From contig CM077651.1 of NCBI GenBank assembly GCA_039707465.1, positions 23,797,019 to 23,861,018 of the forward strand: 64,000 nt of DNA, in the 5' to 3' direction. A model generated the notes under the pieces. It made no database searches. It saw nothing but the letters and a program-made list of their open reading frames with translations, and was not told where the DNA came from. This stretch comes from Rhabdophis nuchalis. Lineage: Eukaryota; Chordata; Lepidosauria; Squamata; Natricidae. A program made the position numbers and the translations under genes. The number at the start of each line of letters is the position of its first letter. Position 1 is the first letter of the stretch. Positions 1-12,513 of this stretch are shown here, piece by piece.

Positions 1-939
1 CAGAAGCCACTCAGTTTAACACTGCATGCCTAGACAAACAGAAAGGGAATATAGATAATGTTTTATAGTAGAATTAACTAAGGACTATGGCTTCCAATTA
101 GAACAGTCACCAGGATTTTATTTTCAAACATACAGATGCCAATGAACATCCCCATAAATGAGACCAGAAAAAAAATATTAGCCTACAAAAAGGCAACTTT
201 TCCAGACCAGCATAGCAGCAGGACCTGCTTATTTATCAGCCATCACCCCAAATCCTTCCCCCCCTAAGCATATTGTCAAAGGAGTAAAATAATCCATGTA
301 TCCTCTACCCCGTTGCTATGTGTTTGCAGCAATACCAGAGGCAACCACATGGAACTCAAACTGAATGGAAGCCATGGGCTTCCTCAACTGCCTATTCCGA
401 AAGTGGCACCTACCAAAGCTTTTGTACCCCCCCATGGGAGGGGGTGCATGTAATCCCTGCGTGGATCGCAGCGTTTTCCAGTGGCAATGTCGGCTTGTGT
501 TGTTGGAGATTGTGGCTCAGCCACACCTGGAGGGCCACATGCAATTTACGTTCTGTTGCATTGTTCTTGCATTTCCTCTGCAAGGATGTGCTGCCGTTAT
601 TCAAGGAGGCTCCGTCTAATTTACTTTTGAGAGATTCTCCCTGACATGCATCCACGCCCTTCCTTAGAGGTTAACCTCTCTAAGCCACCTTTGATTGCAT
701 CCCAGGTTTCTTGCTCCCGCAAAAGAATGAAAGAAATACAAGAAATCCTTACTTGCTCCAGGGGCTCGCCTGCTTCGCTTCTCTTTTTCTGCGGACGATT
801 AACACCAGTAACTCCGTAATTTAGATACATATAATAAATATAAATAAAGAGGCTCTCAAGATCTTCTACCGTATATAGGATTATGGGGCCTGTCCATACC
901 ATTGTCCATCTTTAGGCGGCTTGCTAACGGCAAAAAGCC
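1..939. other. Upstream intergenic sequence, no gene recognised
   Basis: No BIVM coding exon or repeat family was identified on either strand. The short open frames here lack family resemblance. A non-coding BIVM 5' exon may lie here but cannot be shown. Confidence 0.4.
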
Positions 940-1200
940 CTTCCAATGTGTGCAAGTGCGCGCGCGCGCTCTCTCTCTCCCCGTAAGCCACGCCCTTTTC
1001 CCCGGGGTGGCTAGCGTGCCTCTTGATTGGCAACTCTTTCTCATTCGCCAGAGGAGTGACGTAGGTTGGACCGCTTTGCGAGTTACCTTGTTTGTCCTTC
1101 GGGCGCGTGCTGAAAAGACGGAACATAATTGGCTTGCGGGGAAAGGGAGTCCACACGTCAAGGGCGCGCGTGTATTTGTGCGTTTCTCCAAACCTCGGTC
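940..1200. promoter_or_regulatory. CpG-rich candidate promoter, possibly bidirectional (POGLUT2/BIVM)
   Basis: The only clearly CpG-dense stretch upstream of the POGLUT2 start, with a CGCGCGCGC run near 960, CCACGCCC (KLF/Sp-like) at 988, GATTGG (inverted CCAAT) at 1025 and TGACGT (CRE/ATF half-site) at 1057. In other vertebrates BIVM is transcribed divergently from next to POGLUT2, so a shared promoter is plausible. No transcript evidence is available here. Confidence 0.5.
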
Positions 1201-1309
1201 ACTTTAAAGTTTGTGGACTTCAACTCCCAGAATTCCCCAGGCAACATGTCTGGCTGAGGAATTCTGGGAGTTGAAGTCCACAAGTCTTAAAGTGGCCAAG
1301 GTTTGGAGA
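1185..1309. mobile_element. Palindromic hairpin MITE (CCCAGAATTC family), divergent copy
   Basis: Two arms around 1245, each containing CTTCAACTCCCAGAATTCC or its reverse complement, extend out to TCTCCAAACC / GGTTTGGAGA. Same core as the copies at 4093, 21696 and 54945, with different outer ends. It abuts the candidate promoter. Confidence 0.85.
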
Positions 1310-2409
1310 TCCTTTTAACGTAAAGGATTCCCGCCTCTCTTTTTCCTCGGATGAGGATCGGTGCTTCTCGGGTGAGAGAGGTAACCGGTCCCTGCAGGAA
1401 GCCGGAATACAAGAATGGTTTTGTTTTGGGGCGGTGTGGAAATTTTGTTAATCAATACTGCATATGAATGCAATTGAATTTCCTGATGCTGCGGTGATGA
1501 AAAATCAGTTTAAAGAAATTTAGATGCACTTTACACCGGTTTTTTTTAGCACGATCATCTTTATGGCTGCTTGAAAAATAGCTGATTCGGTGCCCCCAAA
1601 TCAGGATAGGGTTATAACTGAACAGCAAGGAGAAGCTGAAAGGAAGGATCCTTTTAAAACATGCCCATCAACATGTCTCTGTCCTTGTGATTTTATGTAC
1701 TAAATAAACTAAATCAACCTGAGATTCTCCCTAACATCTCTTACAGTGCTGACAATTGGGAGCTTTTAAGCAGGAAGATGCTATATGGCACATTTAAAGT
1801 GCTTTTTTTTAAAAAATTGAATTTCCTACATTCCATCAGTTTCACAACATTCCACCAGTTTTTCTGCCTATAAACTGTTCCCAATTTCCGGATACCGTTG
1901 GACTACAATTCCCAGCATTACTGATGAACCTGGGAAGTGGCTCCCATGTGATTTTTCATTCGGAAGAAGTTTTCTTGGACCAATGATGCTATTCCATTCC
2001 CTTCTCCACCCCTTTGGGCTTGGCAATGATTGTAAGATGTTACTGAAGAAAAAAGAGTGAAAGGCTGCACAGGCAAAAAACAAAGGACTTAGGAGACAGC
2101 TTTTGTTCATTTCCTCCCATTCTTTTCTCCTTAAATGACCCAGAGCAAAACCAGACATTCCCTCCTAGATTTTTAAAAGAAGCTGAAATTATTGGCTAGG
2201 AATTTTTCAAAGGACGCCTGGAAGGATTGGAGCGTGCGCTTAACAAAGCATCAGGAAACGATGTGTGGCTGAGGAACTATTTAGAGAGAACCGCATAGTG
2301 CATACTTCTGCTCGGTTTTTTTTTTTTTTACCTAACAAAGCAATACTGGCTCTCCGCTCCTCCGCCTGGCATTTGGTTTGCTTTGTTTCTTAAAAAGGAA
2401 ATCCTGTAA
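1310..2409 (+). other. Presumed POGLUT2 5' leader or proximal upstream region
   Basis: Lies between the CpG-rich block and the ATG. CTTCTCGG/GTGAGAG near 1368 could be the donor of a non-coding first exon, and GGACCAATGATG near 1978 contains a CCAAT. The real leader boundaries cannot be set from sequence alone. No repeat was recognised. Confidence 0.35.
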
Positions 2410-2591
2410 ATGTTTAGCATTTGGTTGACTTGCTTTTTAGCTCTGGGGACCATCTCTGTAGTATGTGAATCACTTTATGGAACCCAGCTAAGTCCGGAAA
2501 GAAGTTTACTATGGGGACCTGGACTGAGGGCAGGAGTTGTGCTTCCTGCTCGGTATTTTTATATCCAGGCTGTGGACACTGAAGGACAAAG
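2410..2591 (+). CDS. POGLUT2: POGLUT2 coding exon 1
   Basis: Encodes residues 1-60 plus two bases of codon 61: the signal peptide ([13 protein letters not shown]...) and the start of the filamin-type domain, including the conserved WGPGL and [12 protein letters not shown]. The donor is AAAG/GTAAGC at 2592. Confidence 0.95.
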
Positions 2592-5500
2592 GTAAGCACA
2601 GTGTCTCCAGGTAACAGCTTTTCAAATTATGGGGAGATATAGGAAAGAGTCTGTAAAATAATTCAGGGTTAATATGATTCCACACAGACCTGTGAGTGAC
2701 AACTATCTTTGTGGCTTAACCATTGTATATCTCTTTACTTCCACTCCAGCTTCTGTGTTCGTGTGGTTGCCTAAACGCGTATAAAGGTAGTCCTCGACTT
2801 TACGACCACAATTGAGCCCAACTCTTCTCTTGCTCAGTGAGACATTTGTTACGTGAACTGTGCTCCATTTTGCAAGCTTACCTTGCCACCGTGGTTAAGT
2901 GAGTCACTGCAGTTGGATAAGTTAGTAACCTGGTTGTTAAGTGAATCTGGCTTTCCCGTTGACTTTGCTTGTCAGAAGGTTAGCAAAAGGGGATCACATG
3001 ACCCTGGTACCCTGCAACAGTCAGAAGTACGAACCAATTGCCTAGCAACTGAATTTTGATCACATGATCATGGGGATGCTGCAAAGATTGTAACTAAAAA
3101 AGTCACATTTGTTTCCAGTGCTGTTGTAATTTTTAATGATCTGTTGAATGTGGAGGATCACTTGTATTACCTAAAATGCAAGGAATGAGACGATCCTGAT
3201 AGGTGTCCTAATTTAGGATTAGAAAATCATGGAGACAATAGTAAGTTGCTTTTCCTTTATTGCAACAAGCTTGCAACGTAGTGAGCTGAAAGGATCCATA
3301 CTGCAAACACTTTAGATAGTTTCTTTTAATTTGTTTGCCTCTCATTTTGCCATAAGGCAATTCAGCTAATCCTACAAGAGAATGGCTATAATTTTCCACA
3401 TACTTCTGTATGGAAGTCCACTTTCAAAGGTCTATTGCTATAGTTTCATCAGACCACGTACTTTTGCATGTATGTTTATGTGTGTGCATCCTTCCATTCC
3501 ACAGAATCTCATTTGTTATTTTCTTAAAATAATAATTTTGTAGCTTCACAGATGTTTGTTAGATTTCATGATGCCTTCAACATCCCCCCCAACTTTGAAA
3601 AAATATTTGGAATGTTTCTTATTTCTGCTCTCTATCCTAAATGTAGATAATTGAAATAAACTTTAATTACTTAATTGTTAGAAAGATTGCTGTTCTTAAT
3701 CTTTAATCTGAAGCTGCTGTGGCCTACAGGTGGAGCTCTTGCCTCACAAGAAGGAGTTTGTGAGTTTGATCCTAGGTAGAGGCACATGTAGGGTCTCCTG
3801 CTTGGGCAGGGGGTTGGACTAGATGACCTGCAAGGTCCCTTCCAACTCTGTTAAATTGTTAAACATTGTAAGTGATGGGAATATAATCTTACACAATCTA
3901 CTGTCTTTCCAGAGAATCTCAACTTTATATGTGGTTCAAATACTTTTTTTTTTAATCAGATACTGAAGGGAATTTTTTGTATGAATTTATGGGTGAGAAA
4001 AACTTTTTCAGGAAAAAACCCCCAATGCATTGCTGAAACAATGTAGCTTAGCATGGTAGTTGATAATGGAACTCTTCTATGTTCTCCTAGATCAGGGGTC
4101 TGCAAAGTTGGCTCTTTTAAGACTGGTGGACTTCAACTCCCAGAATTCCCCAGCCAGCCATTCTCAAATTTGCTGGCCAGGGAATTCTGGGAGTTGAAGT
4201 CCACCAGTCTTAAAAGAGCCAACTTTGCAGACTCCTGTCCTAGATCTATAAAGATAGATACAGCTTCTGAAATGCACTTCCTGAAGTTATGAACTTCTTG
4301 GTTCTGGGCCGTTAAAGGGGAATTAGTTAAATTGATAAAAGAAAAGGCCTACATATTATCATGATGGTGGTATGCATCCATTCAGTTTCACAAACAGTGT
4401 GTTTCTGAGCACAGGTAGTCCTCAATCACAATTGGGTCAAAAATTTCTATTGTTAAATTAGACATTTGTTAAGGTGGGTTTTGCCCCAGTTTACGATTTC
4501 TCTCGCAAGAGTTATTAAGTGAATCTGGCTTCCCCGACTTTGCTTGTTAGAAGGTCACAAAAGAGGATCACATAATTCTGGGACATGCCAAAGGTCATAA
4601 ATATGAAGCAGTTGCCACTCATCTGAATTTGGATCACATGATCATGAGCAATGCTACAAAGGTCGTAATTATGAAAAGCAGTCATAAGTCACGTTTTTCA
4701 GGGCTGTTGTAACTCTGAATGGTCATTAAATGAGCTGTTGTAAATCAACTACCTGTAGTAGACCTTGGAAATGACTGGCAACTTTTGAGATATCAAGAAA
4801 GGTAGGATTCTGGGGTTTTCCTTGAAACAACAAAAACAGGGACATTCCCAAGGTCTAATATGAAACTAAGCAATTGTACACAATCTTTAGGAATCCTATC
4901 CCACATATAACTTATATAGCTGTTTGGATGTATGTGTAACATTTAATGTCATAATGACATTATTCACTAGGCTGATGAGCAATATGAAATCTTTTCAAGC
5001 CTGGAAATGAACCTATAAAAAAACCTTAGTTTTCCTCCCCTCCATAATTGTCTTGTTTTTATCCCTTGGATAGATTTACCACTTCCCCTGGAGAAAAAGC
5101 ATTTCAGGTGAAGATCACAGCCCCCGAGGAGCAATTTACACGAGTGGGAGTGCAAATATTGGACAGGAAAGATGGTTCCTTTATCGTGCGATTCAGAATG
5201 TACGCAAGCTACAAAAACCTGAGAATTGAAGTGTGGGCAAAAAGCAAACAGGTTGCTGAATCTCCATATATTTTAAAAGGTACAGAAATGGTGCTATACT
5301 AGCTTGAAACCAAATTATTTTTTTAAATGCAACCTTCTGTCCCAGGATGTACAAATGTCCTGCAGTTCACTTATTCTTGTTTAGAATCAATTTTTTTTTA
5401 ATCTTCCTTTTCCCCTACCAATTTCTGTTCCAAGAGAGGATGAGACTGAATCTACATCTTGAGAGGTACTGAAAATGCAGAAGTATTATTTTTTATGAAT

Positions 5501-8500
5501 GAACAAAGGAAAGAGCAGAATGGAATACATGTAGTCTAATTTACTACTTAGTGACTACTACTTAGTGACTACTTGAAATTACATTGGATCCCCAAAAGGT
5601 TCATGCGAGCTGGTTTTAAATCTCTTTGCTGCAATGATCACATTTCAGACAACCAGCAACTAGTCTGCATTTATGATTGTTGGTAGTGTTCTGTGGTCAT
5701 ATTTTATTTATTTATTTTATTTTATTTATCAAATATATATCCCGCACCTATCTCCGGATTGGACTCAGGGCGGCGCACAGGAAAGGAATAGAGATCATCC
5801 GTGGTTTTGGAGTGGGATATCATCTGTATGCTGATGATACTCAGTTGTACATATCCACCCCAGACCACCCCAACGATGCCGTCGAGGTCATGTCCCGGTG
5901 TTTGGACGCCGTACGGATCTGGATGGGTAGTAACAAACTCAAGCTCAACCCGTCCAAGACTGAGTGGCTGTGGCTTCCGGCACCCCGGTTCAGCCAGATT
6001 ATTCCAACTCTGGCCATTGGGGGCGAAACAGCAGCCCCCGTGGATTTGGGTGTCCTCCTGGATTCCCGGCTGTCCATGGAGGACCATGTGGCGGCCGTGG
6101 CCAGGGGGGCATTTCATCAGGTACGCCTGATGCGCCAATTGCGCCCCTTACTGGACCAGGATGCCTTACGCACAGTCACTCAAGCACTCGTGACCTCTCG
6201 GCTCGACTACTGTAATGCTCTCTACATGGGGCTTCCCTTGAGGTGCACTCGAAAGCTGCAGTTAGTCCAGAATGCAGCCGGGCGGGTGATCATGGGAGTG
6301 CCTAGACACTCCCACATAACACCAATCCTGCGCGAGCTGCACTGGCTTCCTGTGGTCTTTCAGGTGCGCTTCAAGGTTTTGACGACCATCTTCAAAGCGC
6401 TCCATGGCTCGGGGCCTAGTTATATGCGAGACCGCCTCCTGCCCCATACATCCCTTAGATCGATACGCTCCCACAGAGAGGGCCTTCTCAGGGTGCCATC
6501 GGCCGGACAATGCCGACTGGCGACACCCAGGGGAAGAGCCTTCTCTGTGGCAGGCCCAGCCCTTTGGAACGACTTACCCCCTGAACTTCGCACCATCTCC
6601 GACCTCCGCCTGTTCCGCAAGTGTCTGAAGACACATTTGTTCCATCTAGCCAGCCTAGCGTAACCTCCATTACTGACTCTTAGATAGTTTTAAATTTGGG
6701 GATTTTTAATTTGGTTTTAACACAGGATTTATTTATTGAATAAGTTTTTAAAAGTTTTATATGGTTTTTGTATGTTTTAATATTCCTGTGCACCGCCCTG
6801 GATCCGTTTGGAGAAGGGCGGGTATAAATTGAATAAAATGAAATAAAATGAAATGAAATGAATAAAATGTAAAAAACAATAAATACAGGATATTAAAAAT
6901 AAATTAAATTAAATTGCACCCGTGCTAAAATTGCCAATTAAAACCCAGTTCTAAAATAAGATTAAAATTTAGAGCTATGCCAGGCCGGCCTCGTGAAAGA
7001 GATATGTTTTTAGAGCCCGGCGGAAGTGGCGCAGGTCTGTGATCGTGCGGAGGTCGGGTGGTAGGCCATTCCAGAGGGCAGGAGCTGCCACAGAGAAGGC
7101 TCTCGCTCTGGGGGCCGCCAGCCGGCATTGTCCGGCAGACGGCACACCGATGAGGCCCACCCTGTGAGAGCGGACAGGTCTAAGGGAGGTATGTGGTAGA
7201 AGGTGGTCACTAACATATGACCATGATTTATGATGTTTTTGCCAATATCGGCATTTACTGCGGAATGGGACAACTCATTGTGGCCAACTCAATGTGGGAC
7301 AACTCCCCGTGGCCAATTTTCCATGGGACAACTTGCTGCGGGACAATTCAATATTCAATAAAATAATTTAAAATAATTTTACAAATATTTTAATTTGTGT
7401 TATTCATATTTCATTTTGCCCCTCATTTGGCATCCTTTCTTTAATGATTCTATTCTGCTATTTCTTCGATATTAGTGTAACTCTTGTCCTATGGCAAGTT
7501 GTCCTGTAGTGAATTGGACATGATGAGTTGGCCGTGACGAGTCGGCTGCAGCACATTGGCTGTGGCGAGTTGGCCATGGTGAGTCTTACCCACAATGTAT
7601 TTCAATCTAGCAATGACCAATACAGTCCCAAATCTTGCAATATAGCCAAATCTTGGAGATTTTGGAATTTCTGTATGAAATGTTGTGAGCTTAGGGCAGG
7701 AATGCCAAAATCTTGTTAGATTTGGTAATCTCCTGAGTTTTTGGCCACTTATTCTCTTAATGTCTCTCCCAAGGATGACTTGTTCTGCTGCAATGCTCAA
7801 AAAGTTTGGAACTTTTTGCAGTACTGTACACACTGTGCACATGAAAAATCTAGCTGCATAATTGAAATAAAGTGAATAAAATAATGGCAATATAAGATAT
7901 AGTAATGCCTGAGATAATTGTCGGAAGTGTTGGCAAAATTCCTAGCGCTCTTCTCTTTCTCTCTTAACATTTTTACGTTTCTGTTTTTCATTATTTTGAT
8001 GATCTCTAGCAAATTATATTTTAAGGCGCCTGGCAAGATATTGAGCAATCATTGCTTACAATGAAAGAAGAATAATTGAATAAATAAATAGGCAGATGTC
8101 TCATTTCAGGACAAAACGTCTAAATTAATTTGGACTGTTAATGTATTTCATACTAAAAGTTTCTCAGCCAAGGGAAAACATGTTGAGACTCAGACAGTGG
8201 TAATGCTTAAGACTAAGTACAGGTAGTCCTTGACTTATGACCACAATTGAGCCCAAAATTTCTGTTAAGTGAGATACTTGTTAAGTGAATTTTGCCCCAT
8301 TTTACAACATTTCTTGCCACAGTTGTTCAGTGAATCACTGCAGTTGATAAATTAATAATCCAGTTAGTTAGTTGTTAAGTGAATCGGGCTTCCCCATTGA
8401 CTTTACTTCTCAGAAAGTCACAAAAGGGGATCATGTGACCCCGGGACACTGCAATCATCATAAATATGAACCAGTTCCCAAGCATCTGAATGTTGATCAC

Positions 8501-11500
8501 AGGATGATGAGGATGCTGCAAAAGTTGTAACTCTGAAAAACAGACTTAAGACACATTTTTTCAACGCTGTTGTAACTTTGAGCACTACTAAGTGAATTGT
8601 TGTAAGCCAAGGACCACCTGTAGATTGAGCCCAGATGTGGGAGGCCAAATGAAAACACAATTGGGATTTTGAGGAATCTGGGAGGCAAGTTAAAGCATAG
8701 CAATTAAAGTATTGAAGCCGGCAAGAGACGATGGATAGATGATTTATCTTTTTTGTTGTTGTTCTGATTTGCTTTTGCTTTTCTCTCTCTTCTTTATTTT
8801 TAGGTAGGTGACATGATTAAAAGTTAGCTAGGATAGAAAGGAAAAGACTTAATAAAGGGTAACATGACTAAAAGGTAAAATAAGTGATAGAAATAAGAAA
8901 AGGGGAAATATTAGTGTATACACCTTTATATTATAAAACTAGCCGTTCCTGGCCATGCATTGCTGTGGCCCAGTCTGGTTAAATGGCCAACCAATCTGTG
9001 TGTAGATCTACACCTGCACACACAAACACGTACACACAACCACTGTATAATCCCCAACCTACCTACCTACTGTATTTCTCCCTCTCTCCCTCTACCTACC
9101 TACCTACCTACCTACCTACCTACCTACCTACCTACCTACCTACCTACCTACCTACTGTATTTCTCTCTCTCTCTATCCTTCTACCTACCTACCTACTGCA
9201 TGTCCCCCTCCCCCTCTCTATCCCTATAGCTGCCTACCTACCTACCTACGTACCTACTGTATTTCTCTCTCTCTCTATCCTTCTACCTACCTACCTACCT
9301 ACCTACTGCATGTCCCCCTCCCCTTCTCTATCCCTATAGCTGCCTACCTACCTACCTACCTACCTACCTACCTACCTACCTACCTACTGTATTTCTCCCT
9401 CTCTCTATCCTTCTACCTACCTACCTTACTACTGCATGTCCCCCTCCCCCTCTCTATCCCTATAGCTGCCTACCTACCTACCTACTGTATTTCTCCTTGA
9501 ATCTTATGGACAGAGTATTTTATGTCATAAAGGATGACATAATACCTATGGCCCACTGCTCTCTCTGTATCCTTTTTTACATTTCCATTGTGTGTACCTG
9601 GCACAGGTGTGACATCTACACAATCTATATATATCATTGGTGCCGTATTTGAAAGGAACGTTGAGTGAAAATTTGGAAGCAATCACTGCAGTACTTTCGG
9701 AGATTAATGGTTTTGAACAAACTCTTGTTACATTTTTATTTATATAGATAAAAAAGTAATAACAAGATAAATGGAATAATCAAATAATGACAGATTGCAA
9801 CCTAATATAAATGTGTATCATTATTAGAAATATATAATTGAATGTAACAATTATGATTAACTTTATTAGTTTTATTTGCATTAGAATGTATGACAACCCA
9901 GATTTGATATATTTGTAAAAAATAAAAAAAATTGGGGGGGAAAAAGAAAAGAAAACACAACCAGGGTCTTTGCTGGAACAGTTATGTAACATACAGTTAT
10001 TTTGCTTAATCACAGAAGCCCCACATCCGTTCAGAAAGGAGAATCCTTCTAAAGTTAGCCAAGACAAATGCATAATGTAACTTTAAGGCAACTATATTGT
10101 GCACAGGACCTGTTTACCATGAAAACTGTGACTGCCCTCAAGAAGATGGGAATGCTTGGCTGGAGATGATGAGCTGTCCCAAAGCCATTCAGCAGATTCA
10201 GAGAGATTTGGCACATTTCCCCGCCATCGATCCAGATAGAATTGCCAGAGAAATTCCACAACGGTTTGGACAGAGGCAAAGTTTGTGCCATTATACCATC
10301 AAAGACAACAAGGTATACGCCCTGTGCTATAGTGCCACAAATGACAATGTCTGTCCTGCAAGTAAATGTCTAAAGCCCAAAGAATGAGGGGAAAGTAGTT
10401 TCTCTGGATTCCAATTTTTGAATTTGGATTCAAATTTTTGAACTCTGGATTCAAATTTTTGAACTCTGGATTCAAATTTTTAAATTTAAATTTTTATTAT
10501 TTTAATCAGGGTTGGTTTGGGTTTTTTCCACGTTTCGGCCAATATTTTAATTATGTCTTTTAAAAGCCTTTAAAATATATAACGTTTATATATTTGTTTT
10601 TAGATATTTATATATTTGTTTATATTTTGGCTGAGTCCTTCGGGAGTAGGGCGGTATAAAAAACCAATAAACTCTAAACTCTAAGGAAGCTGGGAGATGA
10701 ATAGAATGTAAAGTCAATTTTACCTCTGTACATAGAGATTTGGCACTTCAATAGTTACTCCCAGGGATGGGCTGTTGGGGGTTTGTGTGGGTTTGGGTGA
10801 TTCTCCAGCTAGGATTCTGCCGGGTTCAACGAAACCCCCCTCCCCCCCAATGTCACCCCTGGCTGGCACTGCCTGCCCTGCCCCTCTCAGAGTCTCCACG
10901 TGGCCCGTTCATAATGCAAAGTAAGTGCATTCCCTGAGCCCACACAGAGGCTCAGGGAGGGTGAAAAATGGGCCTACCGGAAGTTCTGGAAGTCCAGAAA
11001 AAGGCCATTTCCGGCCTCTGGAGCCCGGGGGACAGCAATTTTTGCCCTCCCAGAGGCTTGAGGAAAGACTCTGGAACCTGGGGAGGGCAAAAAACGTCCC
11101 CCCACCACCACCGTGGTGCAGGAGGCCAACTTGGAAACGCCCACCGTGGCCATGCTGACCCAGCAATGGGGCAATGAACCCGTTGCTGGAACTTTTGAAG
11201 TCCATCCCTTGTTACTCCTACACCCCTCTACCATTGGTTTCTTAGTCAATTTGATATAATGGCCATCACAACAGCTTGCTACGATAAGTACTAAGCAATT
11301 ATGGAGGGCATGCAATATATTGGTCATGAACTGAAGAATTTTTCTAAGTTAAAGGCATTATAGTAAGAATAATAGAAGTTACTTAAACTTCCAGGGAATA
11401 TGGAACTAGTTTTGTTCCTTGATGACTGAATCCTTTCTAATTCGATGGAGTAACATGATAATATCTTATCACCCCAACCAGAATAGTCATTGTTGCTATG

Positions 11501-12452
11501 AGCTATGCTGTGAGCATTGAGCAAAACTATGCTCCATGCCTATTGTAAAAAGTACCAATTTGGTAAGGATAAACAATAATTCTAATAAAGAGTTTCACAA
11601 TCTGGTTACAGAAAGTGAACTCTATTATGTTTCTTTGTTTTGGGAAAGTAAGAGAATGGAAATATTGTTTTGGAAAAGTAAAAAAAAAATCCCTAATTTG
11701 TGATTTGTGAATTACTTTAGATTTATATAAAGACCCATGGTGAACATGTTGGCTTCAGAATTTTCATGGATGCTATTTTACTTTCTTTGACAAGAAAAGT
11801 GAGTATATGCTTTAACTATGTTATAAATCATTTTATTTTTAGTTTTTATTTAGTACTAGCTGATAACCTGGCATTACCTGGGTATTTACTCATAGGGGGA
11901 AAATGTCCAGACCAAACATAATTTCTAATGTTGGATTTTCCCCTTACCAGAGGGAGCCCCCTTGTGGAGTACTATAAAGCCGTTGCCGTGTCAACTCCAC
12001 TGCGCTGTACAGTAGAAGCCATTTTATGGCAATACAGTATTAGGGGTTTCTTACCTCCACAGTATTTTTTTCCAGAGAGTAGGTCATCTGTGTACCAAGT
12101 TTGGTTGAAATTGCTCAAGGCATTCCAGAGTTATGCTGGAACACACACACACACATACACAGCAGAGGTGGGTTCCTACCAGTTTAGCCCGGTTTGGCCA
12201 AACCAGTAGTGATATGGTGGCATGGGTCGCTGGAACCAGCAGCAACCCAGGCCTGCCACATCCCTGAACCAGTTCCCTGGTCAGTGCCGATGGTGCCGCC
12301 ATCTTGTTTTTAAGTGCTGCGCATGCGCAGAACAATTTTAATTGAACGGTGCATGTGCGCACAGTGCACACCAGCATACACACAAGCAAACCAGCAGTAA
12401 AGTCAGCCGGAAGCCACCTCTGATACACAGCCATTTATATATATATATATAT

Positions 12453-12513
<61 letters not shown>

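Noticed and set aside
856..1207. Overlapping open frames on both strands in the CpG-rich block as a BIVM exon
   Set aside because: No resemblance to BIVM protein, and openness is explained by CpG-rich composition; the block fits a promoter better.
5677..6663. A 328-codon open frame as a host gene
   Set aside because: The sequence is the C-terminal part of an L2-clade reverse transcriptase with an L2 3' UTR; its upstream 30 codons are read-through of flanking DNA.
9049..9490. CRISPR-like array of regularly spaced repeats
   Set aside because: The repeats are CTAC microsatellite runs with irregular spacing in a vertebrate intron; the spacers are themselves repeated.
10107..10387. Exon 3 extended to the TGA at 10385 as an alternative POGLUT2 terminus
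   Set aside because: AAG/GTATAC at 10313 is a good donor and the family continues with [10 protein letters not shown] in the next exon; the extra residues match nothing.
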